Assembly: GCA_020152595.1 (NCBI GenBank)
Contig: JAIGNY010000154.1
Coordinates: 329,501 to 393,500 of the forward strand
DNA: 64,000 bases
Reading direction: 5' to 3'
Source of the DNA: Chiridota heheva
Taxonomy: Eukaryota > Echinodermata > Holothuroidea > Apodida > Chiridotidae
In this document: one piece after another, positions 46,861-59,304 of the stretch
Position numbering within the stretch: the first letter of the stretch is position 1
Layout: the number at the start of each line of letters is the position of its first letter
Translations under genes and position numbers: made by a program
The notes under the pieces: generated by a model
Told to the model about the DNA's origin: nothing
The model's database searches: none
Seen by the model: only the letters and a program-made list of their open reading frames with translations

Positions 46861-47445
46861 TTGAGGTTTTCCCCTGTTCGTACATCAGGTTTTCCCCTGT
46901 TCGTACATCAGGTTTTCCCCTGTTTGTACATCAGATTTTCCCCTGTTCGTACATCAGGTTTTCCCCTGTTCGTACATCAGGTTTTCCCCTGTTTGTACAT
47001 CAGGTTTTCCCCTGTTCGTACATCAGGTTTTCCCCTGTTCGTACATCAGGTTTTCCCCTGTTCGTACATCAGGTTTTCTTCTGTTCGTACATCAGGTTTT
47101 CCCCTGTTCGTACATCAGGTTTTCCCCTGTTCATACATCACATTTTTTATTATCATATTAAACAATTTTCAAACTTTGATTACTCATAACTGTTCGTACA
47201 TCAGGTTTTCCCCTGTTCGTACATCAGGTTTTCCCCTGTTTGTACATCAGGTTTTCCCCTGTTCGTACATCAGGTTTTCCCCTGTTCGTACATCAGGTTT
47301 TCCCCTGTTCGTACATCAGGTTTTCTTCTGTTCGTACATCAGGTTTTCCCCTGTTCGTACATCAGGTTTTCCCCTGTTCATACATCACATTTTTTATTAT
47401 CATATTAAACAATTTTCAAACTTTGATTACTCATAACTAATTAAA
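46861..47445 (+). repeat. 23-bp minisatellite in two duplicated blocks
   Basis: The unit is TTTTCCCCTGTTCGTACATC plus AGG. One block runs 46866-47135 and a second 47190-47383. Both end in the same non-repeat sequence (ACATTTTTTATTATCATATT ... GATTACTCATAACT), so a ~247-bp segment including the flank was duplicated. Confidence 0.95.
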
Positions 47446-47582
47446 AACTACAGATGCTATTTAAAAAATTCAAACACTATTAAACTGCTCTTTTTAATAC
47501 GTGGTTGAACAGATATCTTTTGTACCTGTCCATACTTAGACCTTTAAAAGTGAATGTTTTAAAAGGATATTGTGTTTTAAGT

Positions 47583-48130
47583 AACATAACATAACAAGAT
47601 TATGGGCTAAGAAGGATTATCACCCCTAAAAGCCCAAACTAACTGTTAGAAATGGCTCTGCTTAAAACCAGGAACATCTCAACCAGCACCTCACATGGAG
47701 CAGGGCCGGTTGGAGTAAAAGTTATATATTTGTTTCCCAAACCACAAAACTGTATACAGTTTCACCTCTCCAAGGCTCCTTCAAGATAACACTGCCACTG
47801 GTGTTACTGTGGTATTTTTAGCGACACACATCTGAATATAATGGCAATCCTTTGTAATATAAGTAGTAACAGTAATCAATGCTGGCATTGTTTGTCTTTG
47901 CTGCTGAGAGGGAAAAGGTAAAATGAACTATGAGCATAGACCTATTTATACCTGGAGTCAATGTTACATGCATAGGTAATCTTGCGAAATGATATGGTTA
48001 ATTTGTTGCTTCAAAATTGCAGGCCAAATTTTTAAGTAGTGCCTTTACTAATGACACCACCACGTAAAAAAAAAGAAAAACAAATTCAAAGACATCCAGA
48101 GTTAGTAAAGAACTTATCAATGTTGGCCTT
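47583..48130 (-). pseudogene. CR1-type LINE copy D, 3' end split by an insertion
   Basis: The 3' tail (AACATAACATAACAAGATTA) and AAAGCCCAAACTAA at 47583-47642 match copy B. The coding-end segment (ATCCAGAGTTAGTAAAGAAC) resumes at ~48046. The ~400 bp between (47643-48045) is absent from copies A-C and is flanked by ACTAA on both sides, so it is an insertion of unknown type. Confidence 0.8.
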
Positions 48131-48329
48131 GTTAAGGTAGTATTTCCTAAATTTAATTTGAACAATTCTCCAGTTTGATCTCCATACCAGTATGCAACTA
48201 GAAAGGGGATATCTCCCCTAGCTCACCTCCAATCCCTACGTCTTTGAAAAATGGTAAATAGACTGAAGACATGCAACTACAAAATGACTAATCTTTTAAG
48301 ATGATTCTTGTGATGTGTTTCCTTTTTTT

Positions 48330-48541
48330 CCTACTGTTAGGGTGGGGGAGCATGACCTTCATGTTTCACATACATCAGCTTTAAAAAGACGACATCATGC
48401 TCAATCTGTCCACCAATCAGGAGGTTTCCAGTACGAAAGAGTGCCAAGTGTTACAGGTTTATCCACAGTGTCAAGTAGTGAGGACCACAAAATAGCAAGC
48501 ATAGTTGACTCATTTTTGATTCCAACCATCTTAAAATAAAC
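48330..48541 (+). CDS. Possible terminal exon of an unknown gene
   Basis: A strong acceptor-like run (CCTTTTTTTCCTACTGTTAG) is followed by a frame open to TAA at ~48537. The ~67 residues are polar with His/Ser-rich parts (VSHTSALKRRHHAQSVHQSG, then a VDSFLIPTILK end). Composition is protein-like, but I recognise no family. Chance cannot be excluded. Confidence 0.25.
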
Positions 48542-48849
48542 TTATTCGATATTATGAAAATAGCACATTATAAAAATAGCACATCTCACCGAAATCCAAT
48601 AATGGTGCTGAAACAAAAATAAACCTTTATAAGTGGGCTCTATTATTAGTCATTCATTCCTAAGGTAGAAATAGTTTTGAAGATTATTTTGAAACATTTT
48701 GTTTTCAAGCAACTTTTTTTGGGAAACATGAAGTCATGAACCTGGTGAGTGAGCTGAGAGGTCTGTAATAGGGGTGAACCAGATTCTGAATTTAAATTTG
48801 GATGGAACCAATAGCCGAAATATTTGTGATGTCATCATCTGCTCCGTCT
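48542..48849. other. No gene recognised
   Basis: AT-rich; nothing seen. Confidence 0.5.
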
Positions 48850-49631
48850 GTCTCAAAAGACAATGGACTGCGCTTTGCTTTGATCTTAAAATGGTCGTCT
48901 AGCAACAACGGCTATGACTGTAAAGTCCAATTCTAGACCGGCAGTCTCTGTAGAGTCGCTGCACTTGAGAGCTGTAGGCAGTGCTGTTGGGATGGCTCTC
49001 GCTGTCCTACGATCCTTCTTCTGCCTCCACAGCTCTTTTCTCTTTATCTCCACCCTATTTATCCCTGTCTAAACTGTGCATCTCCTCTTTGCATGGTCAG
49101 AGGCAACTCAGTGCTTCCCAGGTATCTGTGTCAATGTCAACTTCATGTTCCTCTTGCAGACATCCTTGGAGCGTAGCATTGATGCCCAATCGGTCTGGAG
49201 CCTGAAGGGAGCTTCCTGCAAAGTATGTTCTTTGATATGCGTCCATCCTCCATGCACCGAGCATGGCCAAGCCAGCGTAGACATCTTTGGGACAACAGAG
49301 TGAATAGACTGGGCATTCCTGCCTGCTTTAGGACCTCCTTGTTGGTGATGTGATGTGGTCCTTCCAGGAGATGTGGTGTGGTCCTTCCAGGAGATGTGGT
49401 GTGGTCCTTCCAGGAGATGTGGTGTGGTCCTTCCAGGAGATGTGGTGTGGTCCTTTCAGGAGATGTGATGTGGTCCTTCCAGGAGACGTCCAACAGGCGC
49501 CAAAGGCAATGAAGGTGAAAGCTGTTAAGGCGACTCTCCTGGCGTGGGCTGTCAAGGACTCGCTGCCATATAGTAGGGTGCTCAGTCAGATTGTGATGTA
49601 TGTACTGGACAATCTTGGTATTTTCTTTCAT
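48850..49631 (-). pseudogene. RTE-like LINE C-terminal fragment with an internal minisatellite
   Basis: On the minus strand the sequence reads LNSFHLHCLWRLLDVSWKDH, then the repeat, then TNKEVLKQAGMPSLFTLLSQ and RCLRWLGHARCMEDGRISKN. Further on, in other frames, come a DVCKR-type stretch and a DCRSRIGLYSHSRCC end. The SWKDRITNxEVLxRAG...RRLRWLGHVxRMEDGRIPK pattern ending in a CxxDCxSRIGLxSH finger is characteristic of a widespread LINE ORF2 C-terminus; I lean to RTE-related but am unsure of the clade. Frame changes after the repeat leave it dead. 5' RT and endonuclease are absent. Confidence 0.8.
49347..49484 (+). repeat. 23-bp minisatellite inside the LINE ORF, 6 copies
   Basis: GATGTGGTGTGGTCCTTCCA plus GGA recurs six times. 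The unit is the codons for SWKDH plus neighbours, present once in normal family members. Confidence 0.95.
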
Positions 49632-51375
49632 TAATTCTGAAGGGGTGACGTTTTTGAATCTTTATTCTGTTCTATTTATAATCAAAGGAATACTGTTTTA
49701 TTTTTAATCAAAGGAATACTGTTCTATTTATAATCAAAGGAATATCAGATCTAAAAACATGTTTAAAAACTGATTTTTGAATTTAAACAAAACTCTGAGA
49801 AATCCTGAACTTCTTGGACTTATAGTTTTTTTCAAAGCTCAAAAAATATTTTCCAGAGCCAACTTAAGGAGGGGGTAGGGTAATTACTTTTGGTGTAAAG
49901 TAGATTAAGAACAACAAGGCTCAATATATTTTCTCAGAGGTAGATGCAAAAATCACATGCCTCATTACTACCTTAATTGTTTCTGAATAAAGAATCAAAC
50001 AATGGTGATGCCATTTATACACTTTCATGAAGTAATATAAATAATCTGATTGCTGTACCAGGAATCTGTTATCAAAATCCTGCCACGCAAATTAAAGTCA
50101 AGTGATTTTCATATGACTTAATTAAAAGCCTGATTGTACTCAGCGCATGTGACTGTGTGAGTTGAAATACCATTCGAGGCCACTGCATAGACTAAAATAG
50201 ATTTGAGTATGGATTAGGACATCTTCAAAATAATTAGAGGGTATCGACAGGGACGAGCCACTTAAGATACTACCCTGGGGTAATAAATGATGGTCACCAG
50301 GGGCGGATCTACAGGGGTTCTAGGAGTTGGAACCCCGGGCCTCCCTCCGAAAAAGTTCCAACATGATGCCATGGTGCTGTCATTTATTAATGGAAATATT
50401 TTAAGTCCAATTTGAACCATTTTGTGAAATTACAAATAATAATCAGAACCCCATCCATGTAATCAGACATTTATGACAGATTTTAAAAAATAATAATAAT
50501 AATAATGAAAAATCATGTTGATATCTTCTTCCGTTAAGGAGTTATTGTACAAGATTTCACAAGTGTGTTGAAAAGTGACCGTGCATTGTACAGTGTGATT
50601 TCGTGATCAATTGAAGATCCAAGATAATATTTATGTATTTCTTTGAAAATGAAATGCCTCTTTCTACATTATTGGTTAAATTATGGAGATGGAGAATAAA
50701 CACACTTTACAAGAACATGCGTTGCACATCTGCTCATGTAACTTACACTCATTTTATAAAAAAACCATTAAGAATGGTAAAATATCCAACCACATAAGAG
50801 TGATTTAAGTGACAATGTAAAGCCCTGAGAGAACTCTGGAATAACGGCATGTGAAAAATATGGCTGACGAGGGACTTAACTAATTATGCGCATCAGTATA
50901 AAATCAATTCTTTATGCCGAGGGGCATATGCAAATGTAATACTCTGAATAAGAAGAAGTCACTGTAGGATTACATAGCAAATATTCAGCTCTTTGCTATA
51001 TGGCACATAAACAAATGACTTCCACTGCATATTGTCAGGATAAGTGTTGTCCAATCATCAGTTAGAAAAGAATAAACACAAAATTAGCATTTTTTAAATA
51101 TACACTATATGCCAGCAAGAAGTGCAGGTTACTGCTATAATAACAAAATTATTTTATGCGCTCATATATACAGGAAATCTTATGATCAGGTTTAATCAAA
51201 TCTAATGCTGTTGTCCCCCTTCCCACCCCCTTCCATCCCTCCTCCCCACCAATGTTTTTGTGGAAAAGTCTAGCTATGCCAAAGTCATTTTTACTAAACA
51301 AAATAAGATATTTCAATTTATTCAACCTGATGCCGGGCACGGACATGTCATTCAACAGTAAGAAATTGGCTACAT
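49632..51375. other. No gene recognised
   Basis: AT-rich. A three-copy GTTCTATTTATAATCAAAGG-type tandem lies at ~49667-49742, (AAT)n at 50488-50505, and a GGGGCGGATCTACAGGGG word at 50301. Confidence 0.5.
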
Positions 51376-54300
51376 ATCAATTCGTCCCTGTTTTGACATA
51401 GTGGCGAATGTATGATTGACAGGATAAGCGGTTTTTCCATTTTGACATAGTGACAAATGGCTTTAAATGCATATTACTATCATTTATAGGTTTATTTTCC
51501 TTGTTTTCTATAACTAATAAATTGTTTAAACTGTGAATAATTAATACATGATACAAACACAAGAAACAGATACTTCTTAATCAAAGTAATTTGCAATTAA
51601 ATTTTTCACATTCGCCACTACGCCAAAACAATACACTACTTTTGCACATTTGCCACTACGTCAAAACAAAAAACTACTTTTGCACATTTGCCACTCTGTC
51701 AAAACAAGAAACTACTTTTGCACATTCGTCACTCTGTCAAAACAAGAAACTACTTTTGCACATTCGCCACTCTGTCAAAACAAGAAACTACTTTTGCACA
51801 TTCGCCACTCTGTCAAAACAAGAAACTACTTTTGCACATTCCCCACTCTGTCAAAACAAGAAACTACTTTGGCACATTTGCCACTCTGTCAAAACAAGAA
51901 ACTACTTTTGCACATTTGCCACTCTGTCAAAACAAGAAACTACATTTGCACATTCGCCACTCTGTCAAAACAAGAAACTACTTTTGCACATTTGCCACTC
52001 TGTCAAAACAAGAAACTACTTTTGCACATTCGCCACTCTGTCAAAACAAGAAACTACTTTGGCACATTTGCCACTCTGTCAAAACAAGAAACTACTTTTG
52101 CACATTTGCCACTCTGTCAAATCAAGAAACTACTTTTGCACATTCGCCACTCTGTCAAAACAAGAAACTACTTTGGCACATTTGCCACTCTGTCAAAACA
52201 AGAAACTACTTTTGCACATTTGCCACTCTGTCAAAACAAGAAACTACTTTTGCACATTCCCCACTCTGTCAAAACAAGAAACTACTTTGGCACATTTGCC
52301 ACTCTGTCAAAACAAGAAACTACTTTTGCACATTCACCACTCTGTCAAAACAAGAAACTACTTTTGTACATTCGCCACTCTGTCAAAACAAGAAACTACT
52401 TTGGCACATTTGCCACTCTGTCAAAACAAGAAACTACTTTTGCACATTTGCCACTCTGTCAAATCAAGAAACTACTTTTGCACATTCGCCACTCTGTCAA
52501 AACAAGAAACTACTTTTGCACATTCGCCACTCTGTCAAAACAAGAAACTACTTTTGCACATTCCCCACTCTGTCAAAACAAGAAACTACTTTGGCACATT
52601 TGCCACTCTGTCAAAACAAGAAACTACTTTTGCACATTTGCCACTCTGTCAAAACAAGAAACTACATTTGCACATTCGCCACTCTGTCAAAACAAGAAAC
52701 TACTTTTGCACATTTGCCACTCTGTCAAAACAAGAAACTACTTTTGCACATTCGCCACTCTGTCAAAACAAGAAACTACTTTGGCACATTTGCCACTCTG
52801 TCAAAACAAGAAACTACTTTTGCACATTTGCCACTCTGTCAAATCAAGAAACTACTTTTGCACATTCGCCACTCTGTCAAAACAAGAAACTACTTTGGCA
52901 CATTTGCCACTCTGTCAAAACAAGAAACTACTTTTGCACATTTGCCACTCTGTCAAAACAAGAAACTACTTTTGCACATTCCCCACTCTGTCAAAACAAG
53001 AAACTACTTTGGCACATTTGCCACTCTGTCAAAACAAGAAACTACTTTTGCACATTCACCACTCTGTCAAAACAAGAAACTACTTTTGTACATTCGCCAC
53101 TCTGTCAAAACAAGAAACTACTTTGGCACATTTGCCACTCTGTCAAAACAAGAAACTACTTTTGCACATTTGCCACTCTGTCAAATCAAGAAACTACTTT
53201 TGCACATTCGCCACTCTGTCAAAACAAGAAACTACTTTGGCACATTTGCCACTCTGTCAAAACAAGAAACTACTTTTGCACATTTGCCACTCTGTCAAAA
53301 CAAGAAACTACTTTTGCACATTCGCCACTCTGTCAAAACAAGAAACTACTTTGGCACATGCATCTGCCACTCTGTCAAAACAAGAAACTACTTTAGCACA
53401 TTCACCACTCTGTCAAAACAAAAAACTACTTTGCACATTCGTCACTCTGTCAAAACAAAAAACTACTTTTGCACGTTCGCCACTCTGTCAAAACAAGAAA
53501 CTAATTTTGCACATTCGCCACTCTGTCAAAACAAGAAACTAATTTTGCACATTTGCCACTCTGTCAAAACAAGAAACTACTTTTGCACATTCACCACTCT
53601 GTCAAAACAAGAAACTACTTTTGCGCATTTGCCACTCTGTCAAAACAAGAAACTACTTTTGCACATTCGCCATTCTGTCAAAACAAGAAACTACTTTTGC
53701 ACATTCGCCACTGTCAAAACAAGAAACTACTTTTGCACATTTGCCACTCTGTCAAAACAAGAAACTACTTTTGCACATTCACCACTCTGTCAAAACAAGA
53801 AACTACTTTTGCACATTTGCCACTCTGTCAAAACAAGAAACTACTTTTGCACATTCGCCATTCTGTCAAAACAAGAAACTACTTTTGCACATTCGTCATT
53901 CTGTCAAAACAAGAAACTACTTTTGCACATTTGCCACTCTGTCAAAACAAGAAACTACTTTTGCACATTTGCTACTCTGTCAAAACAAGAAACTACTTTG
54001 GCACATTTGCCACTCTGTCAAAACAAGAAACTACTTTTGCACATTTGCCACTCTGTCAAAACAAGAAACTACTTTTGCACATTCGCCATTCTGTCAAAAC
54101 AAGAAACTACTTTTGCACATTCGCCACTCTGTCAAAACAAGAAACTACTTTGGCACATGCATCTGCCACTCTGTCAAAACAAGAAACTACTTTAGCACAT
54201 TCACCACTCTGTCAAAACAAAAAACTACTTTGCACATTCGTCACTCTGTCAAAACAAAAAACTACTTTTGCACGTTCGCCACTCTGTCAAAACAAGAAAC

Positions 54301-55521
54301 TAATTTTGCACATTCGCCACTCTGTCAAAACTAGAAACTAATTTTGCACATTTGCCACTCTGTCAAAACAAGAAACTACTTTTGCACATTCACCACTCTG
54401 TCAAAACAAGAAACTACTTTTGCGCATTTGCCACTCTGTCAAAACAAGAAACTACTTTTGCACATTCGCCATTCTGTCAAAACAAGAAACTACTTTTGCA
54501 CATTCGCCACTGTCAAAACAAGAAACTACTTTTGCACATTTGCCACTCTGTCAAAACAAGAAACTACTTTTGCACATTCACCACTCTGTCAAAACAAGAA
54601 ACTACTTTTGCACATTTGCCACTCTGTCAAAACAAGAAACTACTTTTGCACATTCGCCATTCTGTCAAAACAAGAAACTACTTTTGCACATTCGTCATTC
54701 TGTCAAAACAAGAAACTACTTTTGCACATTTGCCACTCTGTCAAAACAAGAAACTACTTTTGCACATTTGCCACTCTGTCAAAACAAGAAACTACTTTGG
54801 CACATTTGCCACTCTGTCAAAACAAGAAACTACTTTTGCACATTCGCCACTCTGTCAAAACAAGAAACTACTTTTGCACATTCGCCATTCTGTCAAAACA
54901 AGAAACTACTTTTGCACATTCGCCATTCTGTCAAAACAAGAAACTACTTTTGCACATTTGCCACTCTGTCAAAACAAGAAACTACTTTTGCACATTCGCC
55001 ATTCTGTCAAAACAAGAAACTACTTTTGCACATTTGCCACTCTGTCAAAACAAGAAACTACTTTTGCGCATTTGCCACTCTGTCAAAACAAGAAACTACT
55101 CTTGCACATTCGCCATTCTGTCAAAACAAGAAACTACTTTTGCACATTCGCCATTCTGTCAAAACAAGAAACTACTTTTGCACATTTGCCACTCTGTCAA
55201 AACAAGAAACTACTTTTGCACATTTGTTACTCTGTCAAAACAAGAAACTACTTTTGCACATTCGTCACTCTGTCAAAACAAGAAACTACTTTTGCACATT
55301 CGTCACTCTGTCAAAACAAAAAACTACTTTTGCACGTTCACCACTCTGTCAAAACAAGAAACTAATTTTGCACATTCGCCACTCTGTCAAAACAAGAAAC
55401 TACTTGTGCACATTCGCCACTCTGTCAAAACAAGAAACTACTTTTGCACATTTGCCACTCTGTCAAAACAATAAACTGCTTTTGCACATTCGCCACTATG
55501 TCAAAACAGGGATGAATTTAT
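51376..55521. mobile_element. Inverted-repeat unit enclosing the 38-bp array
   Basis: A 36-bp sequence at 51376-51411 (centre CCTGTTTTGACATAGTGGCG) is the complement of 55486-55521 at 33 of 36 positions. A second weaker inverted copy (CATTTTGACATAGTGACAAA) lies at ~51437. Everything between is the 38-bp array plus ~180 bp of AT-rich DNA. It could be a terminal-inverted-repeat element with internal tandem repeats, or an array edge inverted by rearrangement. No target duplication was seen. Confidence 0.55.
51600..55505 (+). repeat. 38-bp minisatellite, ~102 copies
   Basis: The unit is CACATTCGCCACTCTGTC followed by AAAACAAGAAACTACTTTTG, about 3.9 kb. Variants (GGCACATTTG, CCCCAC, CATTCTG) recur in blocks. 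A ~799-bp higher-order unit marked by GGCACATGCATCTGCC repeats at 53353 and 54152. The unit has no stop in any plus frame, so frames of 601, 630 and 835 codons are open. They encode the same 38-residue repeat and are not credible genes: no start context and no non-repeat domain. Confidence 0.97.
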
Positions 55522-56131
55522 CAAAGATTTTTAACATTAGTTCCTATAAAATGATTCCAGGTCGAAAAAATTAAGTAATTTTGTTCAACACCTATAGAAA
55601 TTGTTCGCGAATGTAAACAAAAAATAGTCCCTTGTACAAGATTCCTTTGAAAATTAAACGACCACTAAAAACACTTTAAGATATGTGTAGAATTTGTGGG
55701 CCAATTGAAGTTTTAACTTCTTTTACATGAGTGCAATCAAGTCTTAATTACGAATTAAAGTTAGTATGGAATCCAATTTTAATATTTACAAGTCTTTCGG
55801 TGCAAGCAGCATCACTTGCATTATTGAGGTTGTGTTCTCCCTTGAATATAAGCTCACAATCAGATCCAGTAAAAAGGTGATCAGATCCGCTGATTTGTTA
55901 CTGTGAGAACGCCCACTGCATCTGATTGCAGTCACTTGATCTTGATCCTAGTAGAGGTAGGATCATGATCCGAACAGGGATCAGATCCGCTGATAAGATT
56001 CTCCAAAAATGTGTGAACACAGTTCAGTGACCTGCGATCAAGTTGTTTACGCAATGTCCTGTTATAACTTGTTTATTTTGCACAAACAGTTAGCCTGCTC
56101 GGTTGCATTTGGCAGGTTTTTCAAAAACCCA
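55522..56131. other. No gene; GATC-rich inverted words
   Basis: Words such as GATCAGATCCGCTGAT (55880 and 55980) and GGATCATGATCC recur. They may be the end of an element that also includes 56132-56560 (GGGATCATGATCC at 56522). Confidence 0.5.
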
Positions 56132-56425
56132 CAGTTTTGACTTCATTTTGATTTACACATGTCCCCGCAACCCAGTTTGACTTCATTTTGATTCACACAT
56201 GTCTCCGCAACCCACAGTTTGACTTCATTTTGATTCACACATGTCCCCGCAAGCCACAGTTTGACTTCATGTTGATTAACACATGTCCCCGCAACCCACA
56301 GTTCGACTTCATTTTGATTCACACATGTCACACATGTCCCCGCAACCCACAGTTTGACTTCATTTTGATTCACACATGTCCCCGCAACCCACAGTTTGAC
56401 TTCATTTTGATTTACACATGTCCCC
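56132..56425 (+). repeat. 42-bp minisatellite, ~7 copies
   Basis: The unit contains CAGTTTGACTTCATTTTGAT followed by TCACACATGTCCCCGCAACC. One unit has an extra CACATGTCA. The in-frame period (14 residues, GTCVNQNEVKLWVA on the minus strand) keeps frames open by chance. Confidence 0.95.
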
Positions 56426-56575
56426 AAGATCAGAATGCCTGCAGTGGGTCTGATCAGGAGCTCGCACCCAAGTGAAGATACAATTCATTATTTATACAAT
56501 CATCGAGCTGGTTTATCACCAGGGGATCATGATCCAGAGGTAATAAGAACACGTCCTGATAAGAATATATACTAC

Positions 56576-56828
56576 GGTATCGTCCCATAAATAAATTCAG
56601 AAGTAAATGCCGCCGAGCTGGTAACGTCACTTCCGGTTTTCAATTTCCCCTGTTGATCGTAAGAAATCTGTGATATTAATGATCACACATTAGCCGAACT
56701 AAAAATAGGGGCCTACATGTGAGATTGATGTCACAGATTTCTCACAATCAAATAAGAATATTGAAAACCAGGAGTGACGTTTCCAGCACGGCGGCGTTCA
56801 CTTCTGAATTTATTTATGGGACGATACC
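56576..56828. mobile_element. Palindromic MITE, 253 bp
   Basis: The arms pair from GGTATCGTCCCATAAATAAA at 56576 with its complement ending at 56828. Pairing continues through CAGAAGT, CGCCG, AACGTCACT and GGTTTTCAAT to AGAAATCTGTGA near the centre, about 110 bp per arm. No clear target duplication. Confidence 0.88.
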
Positions 56829-57054
56829 TTTCCTTTAATCATCTATTTGTGAAATTTGAATTTGAATTTATTCATATGAGAAGTGTTTATGAGTCATTAC
56901 TGTTATTAAAAACATCTGTTATGTAATCCATTTCTAAAAACTCTGTACAAACATTAACAAAAGTGAACTCAAGAATTATCTTAAAAGTACAAAACTTCAG
57001 GAAAACAGAAGGGATGGATAATTTTGCAAGAAATGGTAATGAATGTGCATCATT

Positions 57055-57185
57055 TGCACTGGGAACTTCCCTGATCTGAAGTCTGATTAAAGTTATGCTC
57101 CGATTCCATTTCATAGGTCACATTGCTAATGATTTATTACATACACACACACACATGAGAGGTGGATACTTGTGTACACTTAGGG
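57055..57185 (+). repeat. Dispersed repeat R5, copy 1, with (AC)n
   Basis: GATCTGAAGTCTGATTAAAG, GTTATGCTC, AGGTCACAT and an (AC)n tract recur in the same order at 59305-59450. Confidence 0.88.
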
Positions 57186-57241
57186 CAAGGAGCTGAAGAA
57201 TAAAACATGCTGACTTATGGACTCTTCATATATCACACCAG

Positions 57242-57399
57242 GGGTGTAGCTAGCCTTTTTGATTAGGAAGGAGGGGGGGGGGGGTCTCCGAGGGATATAT
57301 TTAGACCTATTAGAATATTTTCTGGACCTTAATTTTACCATTTTACTTTTCCTTGGGGGTCATACACCACTTGTCTACCCCCCTCCCCCAGCTACACCC
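57242..57399. mobile_element. Short inverted-repeat element, 158 bp
   Basis: The ends GGGTGTAGCT and AGCTACACCC are exact complements. The interior is a G-run on the left and a C-run on the right, as in the other GGCGTAGC-type debris. Confidence 0.6.
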
Positions 57400-58524
57400 A
57401 TATAAACAACATGTTGTGAATTGTTTGTTTTTTAATGCAAATGGAATTCATATCCTTAACCCTATTTCCAATTTCTTGAATACTGATCACTACAGTGTTT
57501 ACGTAAACTGTTCCAAAGGTCAATAAACAAAAGCTTTCAATTAACTCAAAATATATTTAAGTACTTTTAAAAAGTTATACAGTTCTTGCTGAATATCATC
57601 ATATCAACAAAGAAATTCATTAACCAGTTAATTTATGCTTTTAAATGATACATAGATTTGCCTAGGAATATTAAGAAAATCTTTTAAATTACTTAATTAA
57701 AAACAGCTTAACTCCCCCCACCCCACGATAACTATATCAATCTTGAATACCTCAAACTTTCAGAACTGTTTGTCCTATGAGGAACATGAATGAATCAAAT
57801 CTCCATTTCATGAAGAGTTCATATGAACTTACATTGTGTTATTGAGCTACAAATAAGTCATTAAAATAGATTATACTCTTATTTTCTCAAATCAGTAGGT
57901 GCATAGGAGGTGCATAGGCAGGTTTTGAGGGGGCAAGGGGGAACTTGCCTTCACTTCTTTTCCGAATTTGTATCTTTTTGCATGGTAATTTTTGCATCTT
58001 AGCATAATATTGTGGTTTTGCCCCCCACTTTTGACTTTGCCCCCCACTTTCAGTAGGCAAATCCGACTCATGAGTGGGTGTATAGCTTTATACTGTACTA
58101 GAAGGATTGGGGAACATTCGGAACTAAAGTCTGTAACCCTTCTTGAAATTCAGGTATAGCAACAACATGAGCTTAAATACATATTATTACCATGGAGCTA
58201 TTAACTGAAAAATGCTATTACTAAACACCATGCACACAGCAAAAATCACATAAAAATCAGCCAAATATTGACCATTTTAAAATTGACACCTAATTAGCAT
58301 AAATTGTGCAATATTTTGTGACATTAAAATGGGACAACTAGAAAATTGCTCAGGTAAACTTTTTTTTTTCAGTCATTTGCCCAAATATCTTAAAATGGGA
58401 GAAGTTGGCTATAGTTAACAGTAAAATGGATATTATCCTAACATTAACCAATATTTAACAGTAGAATGCAATTTGAGAACTTTGGTATTTGGAAAAGAAA
58501 TATAAAGAATTACATTCCTGTTTG
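57400..58524. other. No gene recognised
   Basis: AT-rich; a GGGGGCAAGGGGGAACTTGCC region with GCCCCCCACTTT words at 57935-58055 is likely repeat debris. Confidence 0.5.
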
Positions 58525-58635
58525 TACATCATCACTTTGTGCATGGTGAAAACTTTTACAAACTTTGATTTATCAAAACTTAAAACTGAGTGCTATTGTG
58601 ACCATTTAAAGACTCTTCTGCTCAGAATTTGAAGT
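58525..58635 (+). repeat. Dispersed repeat R4, copy 2
   Basis: Inverted match to 35980-36110. Confidence 0.85.
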
Positions 58636-58735
58636 TCTTTCATCTGGGAAAAAATATACCTGCCCATATACCTTAAACAGGTGGACATTGTCACAAGGAT
58701 TAAATTATTCTTTAAAGACATGCTGAAAAATGTAT

Positions 58736-59125
58736 ATTTAAGCCTACCTGTACCCGACACCTGAGTTAATCCTGACAACTCAGGTATGGCAATTACCAAC
58801 CGGACTTCCTGTTCAGTGTATTGTGTTTCTAATCCAAACAATGATTGTTTATCTGCCATTCCCATATCTGAACACCACAGCCAAGTACCCCAAGGTTATT
58901 TGTGTGTATCAGATTACACAAAGCCAGTGCTGAATAATCAGGGCACTTTTGTGATTGAAATCACTCATCCGTGTTAGGTGTCTTAGTGGGAGAAATTTGT
59001 TTGCAAAGTGGTGATAAAAATAGCTGTGTATCATATGCCTGAGGAGGCTAAGGTGTGCTTTAAGTGTGAATGATTAACAGACCATTTATCCTAAGAAAAG
59101 ATATTGCTTCATGGGGGCTCTGAGC
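58736..59125 (-). repeat. Dispersed repeat R1, divergent copy 4
   Basis: CCCGACACC...CAACTCAGG-TATGGCAATTACC at the left and ATCATATGC, GAATGATTAACAGACCATT and TTGCTTCATG at the right align in order with copies 2 and 3, but at much lower similarity. Confidence 0.5.
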
Positions 59126-59304
59126 TGGTGGTCTTAAAGTTTTACATCATCTGAACATTAATTGACCAATCAAAGGTAGCAGACATTTTCAAAAGTTCAG
59201 ACCATTGTTATGTTATTTTGATGAATAACAAATCGCTGCTCAGACAGAGTAAATGAGGATGAGGATGATAAATATGGACTACTTAGCTATTGATATTCAT
59301 AACT

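Noticed and set aside
46861..47440. 191-codon Phe/Pro-rich frame
   Set aside because: Product of the 23-bp minisatellite read through three frames.
49350..49634. Plus-strand 94-codon Cys/Trp-rich frame
   Set aside because: Shadow of the minus-strand LINE fragment and its minisatellite.
51600..55505. CRISPR or centromeric satellite
   Set aside because: A 38-bp unit with no spacers; a single local array is not enough to claim a centromere.
51591..55574. Open frames of 601, 630, 835, 376 and 384 codons
   Set aside because: All are reads of the same stop-free 38-bp unit in different frames; no start context and no non-repeat domain.
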